Assembly (NCBI GenBank): GCA_902781245.1
Contig: CACZIP010000167.1
Coordinates: 1 to 5,108 of the forward strand
Reading direction: 5' to 3'
Length of the DNA stretch: 5,108 nt
From: an uncultured Coriobacteriaceae bacterium
GTDB lineage: Bacteria > Actinomycetota > Coriobacteriia > Coriobacteriales > Eggerthellaceae
The number at the start of each line of letters is the position of its first letter. Positions within the stretch are counted from its first letter, which is position 1. The notes under the pieces are model-generated. The model did not search any database, was not told the DNA's origin, and saw nothing but the letters and a program-made list of their open reading frames with translations. Shown in pieces: positions 1 through 5,108 of this stretch. A program made the position numbers and the translations under genes.

Positions 1-1067
1 TCGGGCGTGCTCTTCGATCCGAGTTCCCGCACCTCTGCGCCAGCCTCTCGCGCATCCTCCAAAAGCCCGAGAATCCGCTCGTATTGGCGCGCGTTCATAA
101 CCGGACCGAGCGTTGTCTGCGGATCGAGCCCATAACCGCACTTGAGCTTGCCGACCTCAACCGAAAGTCGATCGACGAAACGATCGATCATGGAATTGGG
201 CACGTATATGCGTTTGACTGCGAAACAAACCTGGCCGCTGCGCATGAATGCGCTGCGCGCCAGCTTGGGAACGGCAGCATCGATGTCTGCATCGTCGAGA
301 ACGATTGCGGGATCGTTGCCAGACAGCTCGAGCACCGCTCTCTTCATGGTTTTCGCGCACCCGGCATACAGGCGCTTGCCCCCGACCGTACCGCCGGTGA
401 AGCCGATGACGCGAATGCGCTCGTTGTCGATAATCGCATCTTCGAGTTCAGCGCCGCTGCCGTTCACGACGTTTATGACTCCCGCTGGCAGTGCCTTAGC
501 GTACTCGCTCAGCAGAAATGTGAGAGCCGCCGGCGCGTCGGACGGCGGCTTGACGACGCACGTGTTGCCCATGAGCAGCGCGGGGACCATCTTGCTCGCA
601 GTCAAGCCACACGGCATGTTCCAGGGGCTCACGACCAGCGCAACGCCCTTTGGAATCTTGTCAAGACACGTGCAAGCCACCTCGTCTTCGATGACCTGCA
701 TTTTCAGATACTCTTCGGCAATCGGAGCGTAATAACCCAACGCCCCAGGCGGCGTCATGACATCAGCCGTTGCCAGCGGCAGATCATGCCCCGCCTCCCG
801 CACAAGCAGCTCTGCAAGCTCGGCAATCTTTGCAGGCGGCAATTCGAACGCATGTGAAAGGGCATCGATGCGACCTCGGACGCCGAAATTACGCCACGCA
901 AGCTGAGCTTCGTGGGCAACTTCTGCTGCCGTGCCGAAAGCTTCCTTCGACCCGCAGGCAGCATGTGCGATGACCACGTCGAACATGCCAGGGTCGCGGT
1001 CCTCACGATAGTCGTTCGCGACTACCTCTTCGTTGCCAATCCAATGGTTAACGCATAGAGCGTCCAT
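1..1067 (-). CDS. NAD(P)-dependent aldehyde dehydrogenase, partial (C-terminus beyond left edge)
   Basis: This is the first 355 codons of an aldehyde dehydrogenase superfamily protein, which oxidises an aldehyde to a carboxylate with NAD(P)+. The frame is open from the ATG at 1067 to the window edge; about 100 residues should lie beyond it. All catalytic landmarks are visible: SPWNMP with the oxyanion Asn150, NTCVVKPPSDAP with cofactor-binding Lys173, FTGGTVGGKRL (about 223-233) in the Rossmann fold, ELSGNDP with the general base Glu247, and SGQVCFAVKRIYV with nucleophile Cys281. The order and spacing are normal for the family, and the GQVC-AVKR context resembles succinate-semialdehyde/lactaldehyde-type enzymes. 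Ser176 stands where strictly NAD-dependent members often have Glu, which may allow NADP use (inference). The start is supported by AAGGGG at 1073-1078, five bases upstream. It lies 54 bases after the molybdoenzyme gene on the same strand, so co-transcription is likely. No signal peptide is seen, so it should be cytoplasmic. The substrate cannot be told from the sequence. Confidence 0.93.
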   Translation of the reverse strand, partial: MDALCVNHWIGNEEVVANDYREDRDPGMFDVVIAHAACGSKEAFGTAAEVAHEAQLAWRNFGVRGRIDALSHAFELPPAKIAELAELLVREAGHDLPLATADVMTPPGALGYYAPIAEEYLKMQVIEDEVACTCLDKIPKGVALVVSPWNMPCGLTASKMVPALLMGNTCVVKPPSDAPAALTFLLSEYAKALPAGVINVVNGSGAELEDAIIDNERIRVIGFTGGTVGGKRLYAGCAKTMKRAVLELSGNDPAIVLDDADIDAAVPKLARSAFMRSGQVCFAVKRIYVPNSMIDRFVDRLSVEVGKLKCGYGLDPQTTLGPVMNARQYERILGLLEDAREAGAEVRELGSKSTP

Positions 1068-1085
1068 GTCGTCCCCTTGCCATTA

Positions 1086-1105
1086 GCCGCTCTTGATGGA
1101 GCGGC
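1086..1105 (-). promoter_or_regulatory. Perfect 7-bp hairpin between molybdoenzyme and aldehyde dehydrogenase genes
   Basis: The inverted repeat GCCGCTC / GAGCGGC has a six-base loop and lies inside the 54-base gap between the molybdoenzyme stop codon and the aldehyde dehydrogenase start. On the transcribed strand it is followed by TAATGGC rather than a run of T, so it is not a convincing intrinsic terminator. It ends seven bases before the AAGGGG ribosome binding site. It could partly uncouple expression of the two genes, mark an RNA processing point or be incidental. The symmetry is seen; the role is inference. Confidence 0.4.
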
Positions 1106-1121
1106 CTGTTCCGAGCGAGCG

Positions 1122-3458
1122 CTAGGAATTCCGCGGAGCCGGATTTCCGTAGCGCTCCCAAATCACCTTCATATCGGTGTCGTAGTTCTCAGCGATAGGC
1201 TCGACGGCGCAGATGAGGCACTTGTAAGGTGCGCCCATGCCGAGCTTGCCCACCTCGTGGTGGGGCATAAGAATGTTCACGTTCGAACGGTACGTCTCGA
1301 ACAGCGTCGGCGCCTCGCCCTCGGCCTCCGGATACCAGAAACCGTGCTGTGCGTGGACGAGTCCCTCGTAAACAGCCTGCGTGACCTTTGCTTTCAGCAC
1401 GCACGAACCGTATGGGTTGCTCACGCGCACCCATTGGCCGTCGGACACGCCGCATTTCAACGCATCAGCAGGATTCATCTCGAGCAGCGGATCGGGGTTC
1501 ATCTCGCGCAGATACGGAATCTGCTTGCCTTCGGAGTGGAAGTAGCAGTAGGTACGCGCGCCGGTGGTCAGCACGAACGGATACTGCTCCATCAACTCGG
1601 GAGTGGACACCGGCGACATCTTCGGTTCCTCGTAGTACGGCAACGGATCCTCGCCGAAATGATCGTAGACATTGGACCAAAGCTCGACGCGCGTCGTGGG
1701 CGTGTTGAAGCCCGGCTCGCCATTCGGGCGCAGTTTGCCGGTCTCGTACTTGCGGTAGGAAAGCGTCTCGACCTTCTGGTGCACGACCTCTTCGCGAAGG
1801 TCTTCGAACGCACGCTTGTTGCCCAAACGATTCCACGACAGCCAGTCGTAGTACGTTGGGAACTGCTCGAAGTTGCCCGGACAGCAGCGCTTGCCGATCT
1901 CGTAGAGAATCTCGGAATCGCCCTTGCCCTCGCCTACTGTGATGCACTTGTTGATTGCGCCCGCCATGACCGGCGACGCTCCGTAATGCGTGTAAACGAC
2001 TGAGTCATGTTCGACTGTCGTCGAAAGCGGCAGGAACAAATCGCAGACCGCCATGATGGTGGGCGTCATGAACACGTCGACGCCGAAGTTGAACTCCGTC
2101 GAAGCCCAAGCCTTTTCCCAACGCTCGGGCTGCGCGCAGTCGGTGCCGGCCAGGCCGTTGCAGTCCTCGAACCCCACCATGCGAATCTTGTAGGGCTCGC
2201 CGGTTTCCAAGACGTCGAGCACCGTGTCAGGATGTGCGTTGAGGATGAACGTGACGAACGCGGGATAGCGCTCAAGGCCCAGGATCTTGCCTTGCAGCTC
2301 CTTTCCCAGCTCGTTCCAGCCGAAGCCGAGCTCGAGCCCGTCGTTGACGTCGCCGACCAGCTGACCTCCTGGGACATCGATGTTTCCGCAGATGGCCTCG
2401 AGGCATATGATGGCATGGCCCGCCTGGACGGCGTTGTTCTTCATGTCGATGGCCAGACCCCACGCAATCGATGCGGGCTTGGCGTTCGCATAGGCCCGCG
2501 CTGCCTCGACGATCAGGTCGGCGTCGACGCCGCAAATCTCGGCAACGCGTTCGGGCGGATACTCGGCCGCTCGCTCGGAGAGCTGCTCGAAACCCCACGT
2601 CCAGTTTTCGACGAAATCATGGTCGTAAAGATCTTCTTTGATGATGATGTCCAACATGCCGAGCGCCAGCGCGGCATCGGTGCCCGGACGCAAGCGCAGG
2701 AAGTAATCGGCGCGTGCCGACCCCCAGTTCACACGCGGGTCGATGACCATGAGTTTCGACCCGCGGCGCATCATGTCGACCGCTGAATGCCCGAACATCC
2801 CGTCGCCGTTCGTCGGCAATGGATACTTGCCCCAGAACACGAGCAGCTCGGGCACCTCGAACGCAGGGTCGTCATAACGGCCGTGAAGACCGCCGGCATA
2901 GTCCATCTCGGGATAGGCGGCGCCCAACACGTACGTCGTGCCGGCAACGCGCGGGATGTAGCACGAATAACCGCTGAGCGGCTGGGATGCATTCGGCGTA
3001 CCGATAGCAGCCTGGGCATATGCCGGCAGCATCGGACCGCCCTCGCGACCGGTTCCACCTTGCATGAGGATGGACTCGGCCCCGTAGTTCTCTTTGAAGT
3101 ACGCGACCTTCTCGGCAAGCAAATCGAGTGCTTCGTCCCATGTGATGCGCTGCCACTTGTTCTTGCCGCGGTCTTCGCGCGCCCTCTTCATCGGATAGAG
3201 GATGCGGTCGGGATTGTAAACGTAGTCGCGCATCGTCAGGCAGCGCACGCACAGGCGACCGCCCGTGATGGGATGGTTCTCGTCACCTTCGATCTTGACG
3301 AGTTCGCCTGCCCCGTTCACATAGGTCTTGATGCCGCAACCAACCGGATGGCATCCCGGAGGAGACCATGCGCAACCGCGCGTTACGGTCATGCCGTCTT
3401 CTTCGAACCTCCAAGGCTTTCCCAAATCACGGGTGCCCTGGCCCTTGAACAGCTTCAT
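1122..3458 (-). CDS. Molybdopterin-dependent oxidoreductase catalytic subunit (DMSO reductase superfamily, acetylene-hydratase-like)
   Basis: A 778-residue catalytic subunit of the bis-MGD Mo/W enzyme family, of usual length. Domains in order: an N-terminal Fe-S domain with Cys29, Cys36, Cys41, Cys70 and Cys73 (motifs PPGCHPVGCG and GRLCVRC); the YNPDRILYPMKR and WQRITWDEAL signatures (about 82-111); the pterin-binding core with LMVIDPR (236-242) and LRPGTDAALALGML (256-269); and a C-terminal dinucleotide-binding domain from about 626 (YPFVLTTGAR) to 745. Cys166 (GYSCYIPRVAG) aligns by eye with the Cys metal ligand of Pelobacter acetylene hydratase, and the resemblance continues through 260-345 and 590-635. 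The Asp after the second cluster Cys of that enzyme appears replaced by His37, so I do not call it an acetylene hydratase. There is no twin-arginine or hydrophobic leader, so it should be cytoplasmic. The ATG has GGAG at 3464-3467, five bases upstream. It follows the chaperone and DUF1883 genes and precedes the aldehyde dehydrogenase. A catechol-dehydroxylase-type or other reductive role is also possible; the substrate is unknown. Confidence 0.93.
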   Translation of the reverse strand: MKLFKGQGTRDLGKPWRFEEDGMTVTRGCAWSPPGCHPVGCGIKTYVNGAGELVKIEGDENHPITGGRLCVRCLTMRDYVYNPDRILYPMKRAREDRGKNKWQRITWDEALDLLAEKVAYFKENYGAESILMQGGTGREGGPMLPAYAQAAIGTPNASQPLSGYSCYIPRVAGTTYVLGAAYPEMDYAGGLHGRYDDPAFEVPELLVFWGKYPLPTNGDGMFGHSAVDMMRRGSKLMVIDPRVNWGSARADYFLRLRPGTDAALALGMLDIIIKEDLYDHDFVENWTWGFEQLSERAAEYPPERVAEICGVDADLIVEAARAYANAKPASIAWGLAIDMKNNAVQAGHAIICLEAICGNIDVPGGQLVGDVNDGLELGFGWNELGKELQGKILGLERYPAFVTFILNAHPDTVLDVLETGEPYKIRMVGFEDCNGLAGTDCAQPERWEKAWASTEFNFGVDVFMTPTIMAVCDLFLPLSTTVEHDSVVYTHYGASPVMAGAINKCITVGEGKGDSEILYEIGKRCCPGNFEQFPTYYDWLSWNRLGNKRAFEDLREEVVHQKVETLSYRKYETGKLRPNGEPGFNTPTTRVELWSNVYDHFGEDPLPYYEEPKMSPVSTPELMEQYPFVLTTGARTYCYFHSEGKQIPYLREMNPDPLLEMNPADALKCGVSDGQWVRVSNPYGSCVLKAKVTQAVYEGLVHAQHGFWYPEAEGEAPTLFETYRSNVNILMPHHEVGKLGMGAPYKCLICAVEPIAENYDTDMKVIWERYGNPAPRNS
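1174..1195. repeat. 22-base direct repeat, copy 1 (end of complete molybdoenzyme gene)
   Basis: These 22 bases are identical to 5052-5073. They encode the AENYDTD block near the C-terminus of the molybdoenzyme and match the same codons in the partial paralog. The surrounding bases are diverged, so this is a conserved remnant of gene duplication rather than a mobile repeat. Confidence 0.8.
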
Positions 3459-3526
3459 AAGAGCTCCAATCTGGCATAAACGCTTCCATACGAGCAGGGA
3501 AACGCATCCGGCCTTCTCGGGTCTTC

Positions 3527-3847
3527 CTAATCGGACAAGACCTCGTCATGCATGAGACGAACGGTGAACTCTGCCAAGCCGTTCACCGTGTACGGATTGA
3601 CGACGACATGCCAATGCGCGTCGCGGGGAATCCTGAACCGGTAGGGAGACGTCGTCACCCAACCCTGAAACGCGCAGCAATCTTGGTCGTCACGGTAGAG
3701 GCGGTAATTCTCGTCGTCCATGATGCGAACATGGATCGATCGGTTCGTGGTTATCACCACGCTCATGCCCGCAGTTGCATCGGGATAGTCGTAATCGACT
3801 TCGGATACGCGGGCTTCGCCGTTTCCAGAGGGCTTATCGACCGCCAT
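3527..3847 (-). CDS. DUF1883-like small protein
   Basis: A 106-residue protein with no signal peptide or membrane segment. Residues about 27-99 match what I recall of the DUF1883 consensus: a G-x-x-V-x-V strand (GMSVVITT), VRIMDDENYRLY at 40-51 (the family has V-x-L-M-D-x-x-N-[YF]), SPYRFRIP at 67-74 and HWHVVVN at 78-84, ending in a strand like FTVRLM. The pattern suggests a small all-beta fold. The biochemical function of the family is not known to me; it also occurs joined to TIR domains in some bacteria. The start at 3847 is chosen because AAGGGG at 3854-3859 lies six bases upstream; the ATG at 3853 touches that site and is less likely. The gene overlaps the end of the chaperone gene by 14 bases, implying translational coupling, and lies 68 bases before the molybdoenzyme. 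An accessory or substrate-related role in that system is inference only. The Cys57-Cys58 pair where relatives tend to have glycines is unusual. Confidence 0.8.
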   Translation of the reverse strand: MAVDKPSGNGEARVSEVDYDYPDATAGMSVVITTNRSIHVRIMDDENYRLYRDDQDCCAFQGWVTTSPYRFRIPRDAHWHVVVNPYTVNGLAEFTVRLMHDEVLSD

Positions 3848-4541
3848 CTTCATCCCCTTTCAAATGAGCTGCATCGACGAGGAGCCATCCCTTCGTCATA
3901 CGGCCGAGCGATGAATAGAACAGCGTCTCTGAACGCTGGCCAACCACGTCGTTGAAAGCATCTACCCAAGACAGCAAGTGTTCCTCGACAAACGACAGCT
4001 GCCTGGCACGCAAGCTGTTCACCTGGTCGAGATCGCCTTCGCGGGCTGCGAGGATTTCCTGACCGACGAGGTATCCCACGAACTCGAGTTCGCAGGCTAT
4101 GTGGTCGTCCGCCGAGATGCGATAGCGCGTAGGGCTGAACCCGCTGCTCCGGTACATCTGGGCAACACCCTCCGACGAACCGCCCGTGAGGGTCTTGCTG
4201 CCGGTCACGTAGACGGATTCGTACGGATACGCCGCATTGAGCTTCGCATCGTCGCTCTGCCCAGAGGGGTCGGCGCCGTAACCGATGAAAGTCCAGCAGT
4301 AATCCGAAGCGAGCTCCGACTTGGCCTTCGCCCTATCCTCGATGGCCTCGATATAGGCTCTGATGTCTGCATACCCCTCGTCGAAATCAGCATTTCCGAT
4401 AGGTTCGACCCTGGGGCTCTCGCACAGATCGTCAAGCAGCTCCGCGTCTATCTCGATGCGGTACAGCCGAGAGAGCGACAGGTAATTGTCGTAGCGGTCC
4501 TCTTGGATCTTCTCGTAGTCGGCAGGCAGCTTCTCAAGCAT
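3834..4541 (-). CDS. TorD/DmsD-family molybdoenzyme maturation chaperone
   Basis: A 235-residue, largely helical cytoplasmic protein of the TorD/DmsD/NarJ chaperone family. These proteins bind apo catalytic subunits and assist molybdenum cofactor insertion. Family features seen: an N-terminal helical stretch with YLSLSRLYRIEID (about 20-32), YPYESVYVTGSKTL (105-118), the diagnostic DDHIACELEFVGYL (145-158), RARQLSFVEEHLLSWVDAF (178-196) and ETLFYSSLGRMTKGWLLVD (205-223). The start at 4541 is chosen over the in-frame ATG at 4553 and the longest frame from 4643 because GGAG at 4548-4551 is six bases upstream. The longest version would also run back through the terminator-like hairpin and add a non-family sequence. 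It overlaps the DUF1883 gene by 14 bases. Position between two related molybdoenzyme genes suggests it serves one or both. As the complete enzyme here lacks a Tat signal, its job is probably cofactor insertion rather than export proofreading. The client is inferred from context. Confidence 0.88.
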   Translation of the reverse strand: MLEKLPADYEKIQEDRYDNYLSLSRLYRIEIDAELLDDLCESPRVEPIGNADFDEGYADIRAYIEAIEDRAKAKSELASDYCWTFIGYGADPSGQSDDAKLNAAYPYESVYVTGSKTLTGGSSEGVAQMYRSSGFSPTRYRISADDHIACELEFVGYLVGQEILAAREGDLDQVNSLRARQLSFVEEHLLSWVDAFNDVVGQRSETLFYSSLGRMTKGWLLVDAAHLKGDEDGGR

Positions 4542-4565
4542 CCCTCGCTCCATTCCGGGCAATCT

Positions 4566-4589
4566 GCGTAATTGGGCAACCCAATACGC
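4566..4589. promoter_or_regulatory. Dyad-symmetric element upstream of the chaperone gene
   Basis: ATTGGG-CAA-CCCAAT at 4571-4585 is a perfect six-base inverted repeat with a three-base centre. The symmetry extends outward (GCGT / ACGC) if one A at 4570 is bulged, giving ten pairs. It lies 24 bases upstream of the chosen chaperone start and downstream of the terminator-like hairpin. It could be an operator for a dimeric regulator or an RNA hairpin in the leader. I see no convincing -35/-10 pair beside it, so its role is undetermined. Confidence 0.4.
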
Positions 4590-4602
4590 TGCTCCCCTTC
4601 CC

Positions 4603-4641
4603 TGTAAGCAGCAAGGGCCCGACATCCAGGATGCCGGGCCC
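4603..4641 (-). terminator. Probable intrinsic terminator or attenuator after the ferredoxin gene
   Basis: On the transcribed strand, 4641 to 4615 folds into a 12-pair stem with one G-U pair and a three-base loop (arms GGGCCCGGCATC and GATGTCGGGCCC). It is followed by TTGCTGCTTAC, a moderately T-rich tail. It begins 23 bases after the ferredoxin stop codon. The stem is very strong but the T-run is interrupted, so termination may be partial. That would favour the upstream catalytic subunit and ferredoxin over the chaperone and second enzyme. The opposite direction has no T-rich tail. Confidence 0.6.
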
Positions 4642-4664
4642 ATCTCTCTACCGTTTAACCGTCT

Positions 4665-5006
4665 TTAGTAGCTGTACGGCTCCGGCACGAACAGCACCTG
4701 GTTCGGTTTCTCGGCGAGTTCCTTCGCCAAATCTTCGATGCTGCCGTATTGCATGCAGCCTGCCAGGCAGTGATGCACGCACGAAGGCTGCTTGCCCTTG
4801 GCCGTGCGCTCGGCGCACAGGTCGCACAAACGCGTGGGGAAGGGTATGTAGTACAGGTTGAATTTGCCGTCAGAGCACTCCCACGGACCGTCCGTCAGGA
4901 CGCGGATGCCCCACTGGCCAACCGGAATCTTGTGCTCTTCCTTGCAAGCCACTTCGCAGCTTTGGCAATTCGTGCAGTACTCGTAATCGATGAGCAGTCC
5001 GTTCAT
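4665..5006 (-). CDS. Two-cluster [4Fe-4S] ferredoxin-like electron transfer subunit
   Basis: A 113-residue iron-sulfur protein of the kind paired with DMSO-reductase-family catalytic subunits (short relative of DmsB/NrfC-like proteins). The first motif is CTNCQSCEVAC (Cys11, 14, 17, 21). The second is Cys61-x2-Cys64-x11-Cys76-x3-Cys80, in RLCDLC and QPSCVHHC. By family precedent, three cysteines of one motif and the last of the other bind each cluster, giving two [4Fe-4S] clusters. Cys80 is followed by Leu rather than the usual Pro, and Cys44 and Cys84 are extra. DmsB-type subunits have about twice the length and four clusters. No signal peptide is seen. I place the start at the ATG at 5006, whose A is also the last base of the preceding TAA stop (TAATG). 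A longer in-frame start at 5039 lies inside the preceding gene and adds residues that resemble no ferredoxin. The stop-start overlap implies translational coupling to the upstream catalytic subunit, its likely redox partner. Confidence 0.92.
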   Translation of the reverse strand: MNGLLIDYEYCTNCQSCEVACKEEHKIPVGQWGIRVLTDGPWECSDGKFNLYYIPFPTRLCDLCAERTAKGKQPSCVHHCLAGCMQYGSIEDLAKELAEKPNQVLFVPEPYSY

Positions 5007-5108
5007 TACTGAATCACCAGCTTTCCGAAACGGTTCCAAATTTCTTGCATGTCGGTGTCGTAGTTCTCAGCGAGCGGTTTCACGTTGCACAGGATGCACT
5101 TGAACGGC
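5006..5108 (-). CDS. C-terminal end of a second molybdopterin oxidoreductase catalytic subunit, partial
   Basis: Only the last 33 codons and the TAA stop are inside the window; the N-terminus lies beyond the right edge. The frame reads PFKCILCNVKPLAENYDTDM, then QEIWNRFGKLVIQ. This aligns without gaps to the end of the complete molybdoenzyme at 1122-3458 (from Pro744): 18 of 28 positions are identical and several others are conservative. Both share a CxxC pair and the AENYDTDM block. The identification rests on that paralogy and on the coupled ferredoxin gene immediately downstream. Whether this copy keeps the catalytic core, cluster cysteines or a Tat signal cannot be seen here. Confidence 0.82.
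   Translation of the reverse strand, partial: PFKCILCNVKPLAENYDTDMQEIWNRFGKLVIQ
5052..5073. repeat. 22-base direct repeat, copy 2 (end of partial molybdoenzyme gene)
   Basis: Identical over 22 bases, in the same orientation, to 1174-1195, about 3.9 kb away. It encodes the same AENYDTD residues in the partial catalytic subunit gene. It is best explained as conserved coding sequence shared by two paralogs; recombination between the copies is possible but not shown. Confidence 0.8.

Noticed and set aside
84..857. Plus-strand open frames of 257 and 196 codons opposite the aldehyde dehydrogenase
   Set aside because: The minus-strand frame has every aldehyde dehydrogenase catalytic motif without interruption. 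The longer plus-strand frame is again the codon-register complement, and neither has recognisable domains.
1077..3479. Three consecutive long plus-strand open frames (308, 259 and 230 codons) covering the whole molybdoenzyme gene
   Set aside because: All three are in the register where each antisense codon is the exact complement of a sense codon. They stay open because the real gene almost never uses TTA, CTA or TCA. Their translations show no family motifs, while the minus-strand protein is full of them.
3459..3526. A possible CGTTTCC / GGAAGCG stem between the DUF1883 and molybdoenzyme genes
   Set aside because: The stem has only seven pairs including a G-U, a ten-base loop and no T-run, so it is too weak to list. 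No promoter-like pair is evident in this gap.
3548..4571. Plus-strand open frames opposite the DUF1883 and chaperone genes
   Set aside because: Both are codon-register complements of well-supported minus-strand genes and show no domain signatures or good ribosome binding sites.
4542..4643. N-terminal extension of the chaperone to 4643
   Set aside because: It would include the terminator-like hairpin and the dyad as coding sequence, the added residues do not look like the family, and the ATG at 4541 has a well-placed GGAG.
5007..5039. N-terminal extension of the ferredoxin to 5039
   Set aside because: It lies in another frame of the upstream catalytic subunit. The overlapping TAATG at 5008-5004 is a typical coupled start and puts the first cysteine motif at the usual distance from the N-terminus.
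1174..5073. The 22-base identical repeats as a mobile element or recombination-site pair
   Set aside because: Both copies are in frame within homologous C-terminal coding regions, flanked by diverged but alignable codons, with no transposase or target-site features. Paralogy explains them.
1..5108. CRISPR arrays, tRNA or rRNA genes, insertion sequences
   Set aside because: No spaced repeat series, no tRNA- or rRNA-like sequence, no transposase and no terminal inverted repeats were seen; nearly all the window is explained by protein genes.

Overview
The window is a densely packed, one-directional block: every gene I can support lies on the minus strand, so transcription runs from the right edge to the left. 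Codon use is GC-rich, and TTA, CTA and TCA are so rare that long open frames appear on the opposite strand. Together with the gene families, this fits an anaerobic actinobacterium such as the Eggerthellaceae (Eggerthella, Gordonibacter, Adlercreutzia, Slackia relatives), which carry many DMSO-reductase-family molybdenum enzymes. That placement is inference from gene content, not from a marker gene.

In transcription order the layout is as follows. (1) 5108-5006: the last 33 residues of a molybdopterin oxidoreductase catalytic subunit, cut by the window edge. (2) 5006-4665: a 113-residue two-cluster [4Fe-4S] electron-transfer protein whose ATG overlaps the stop of gene 1. (3) 4641-4603: a strong GC-rich hairpin that probably terminates or attenuates transcription, followed by a second, dyad-symmetric element at 4589-4566. 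(4) 4541-3834: a TorD/DmsD-type maturation chaperone. (5) 3847-3527: a small DUF1883-like protein that overlaps the chaperone gene. (6) 3458-1122: a complete 778-residue molybdopterin oxidoreductase, paralogous to gene 1. (7) A short gap with a perfect hairpin. (8) 1067 to the left edge: an aldehyde dehydrogenase with all catalytic residues, cut at its C-terminus.

A plausible reading is a cytoplasmic Mo- or W-dependent system. Two related catalytic subunits could share one ferredoxin-like partner and one chaperone, with an NAD(P)-dependent aldehyde dehydrogenase downstream for an aldehyde made by, or entering, the pathway. The complete catalytic subunit has no Tat or Sec signal, and no membrane anchor is encoded here. 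Its similarity to acetylene hydratase and related non-canonical members of the family suggests a hydration, dehydroxylation or transhydroxylation-type reaction rather than classical respiration. The acetylene hydratase catalytic Asp does not appear to be kept, so the substrate is unknown. No gap between genes exceeds about 125 bases.
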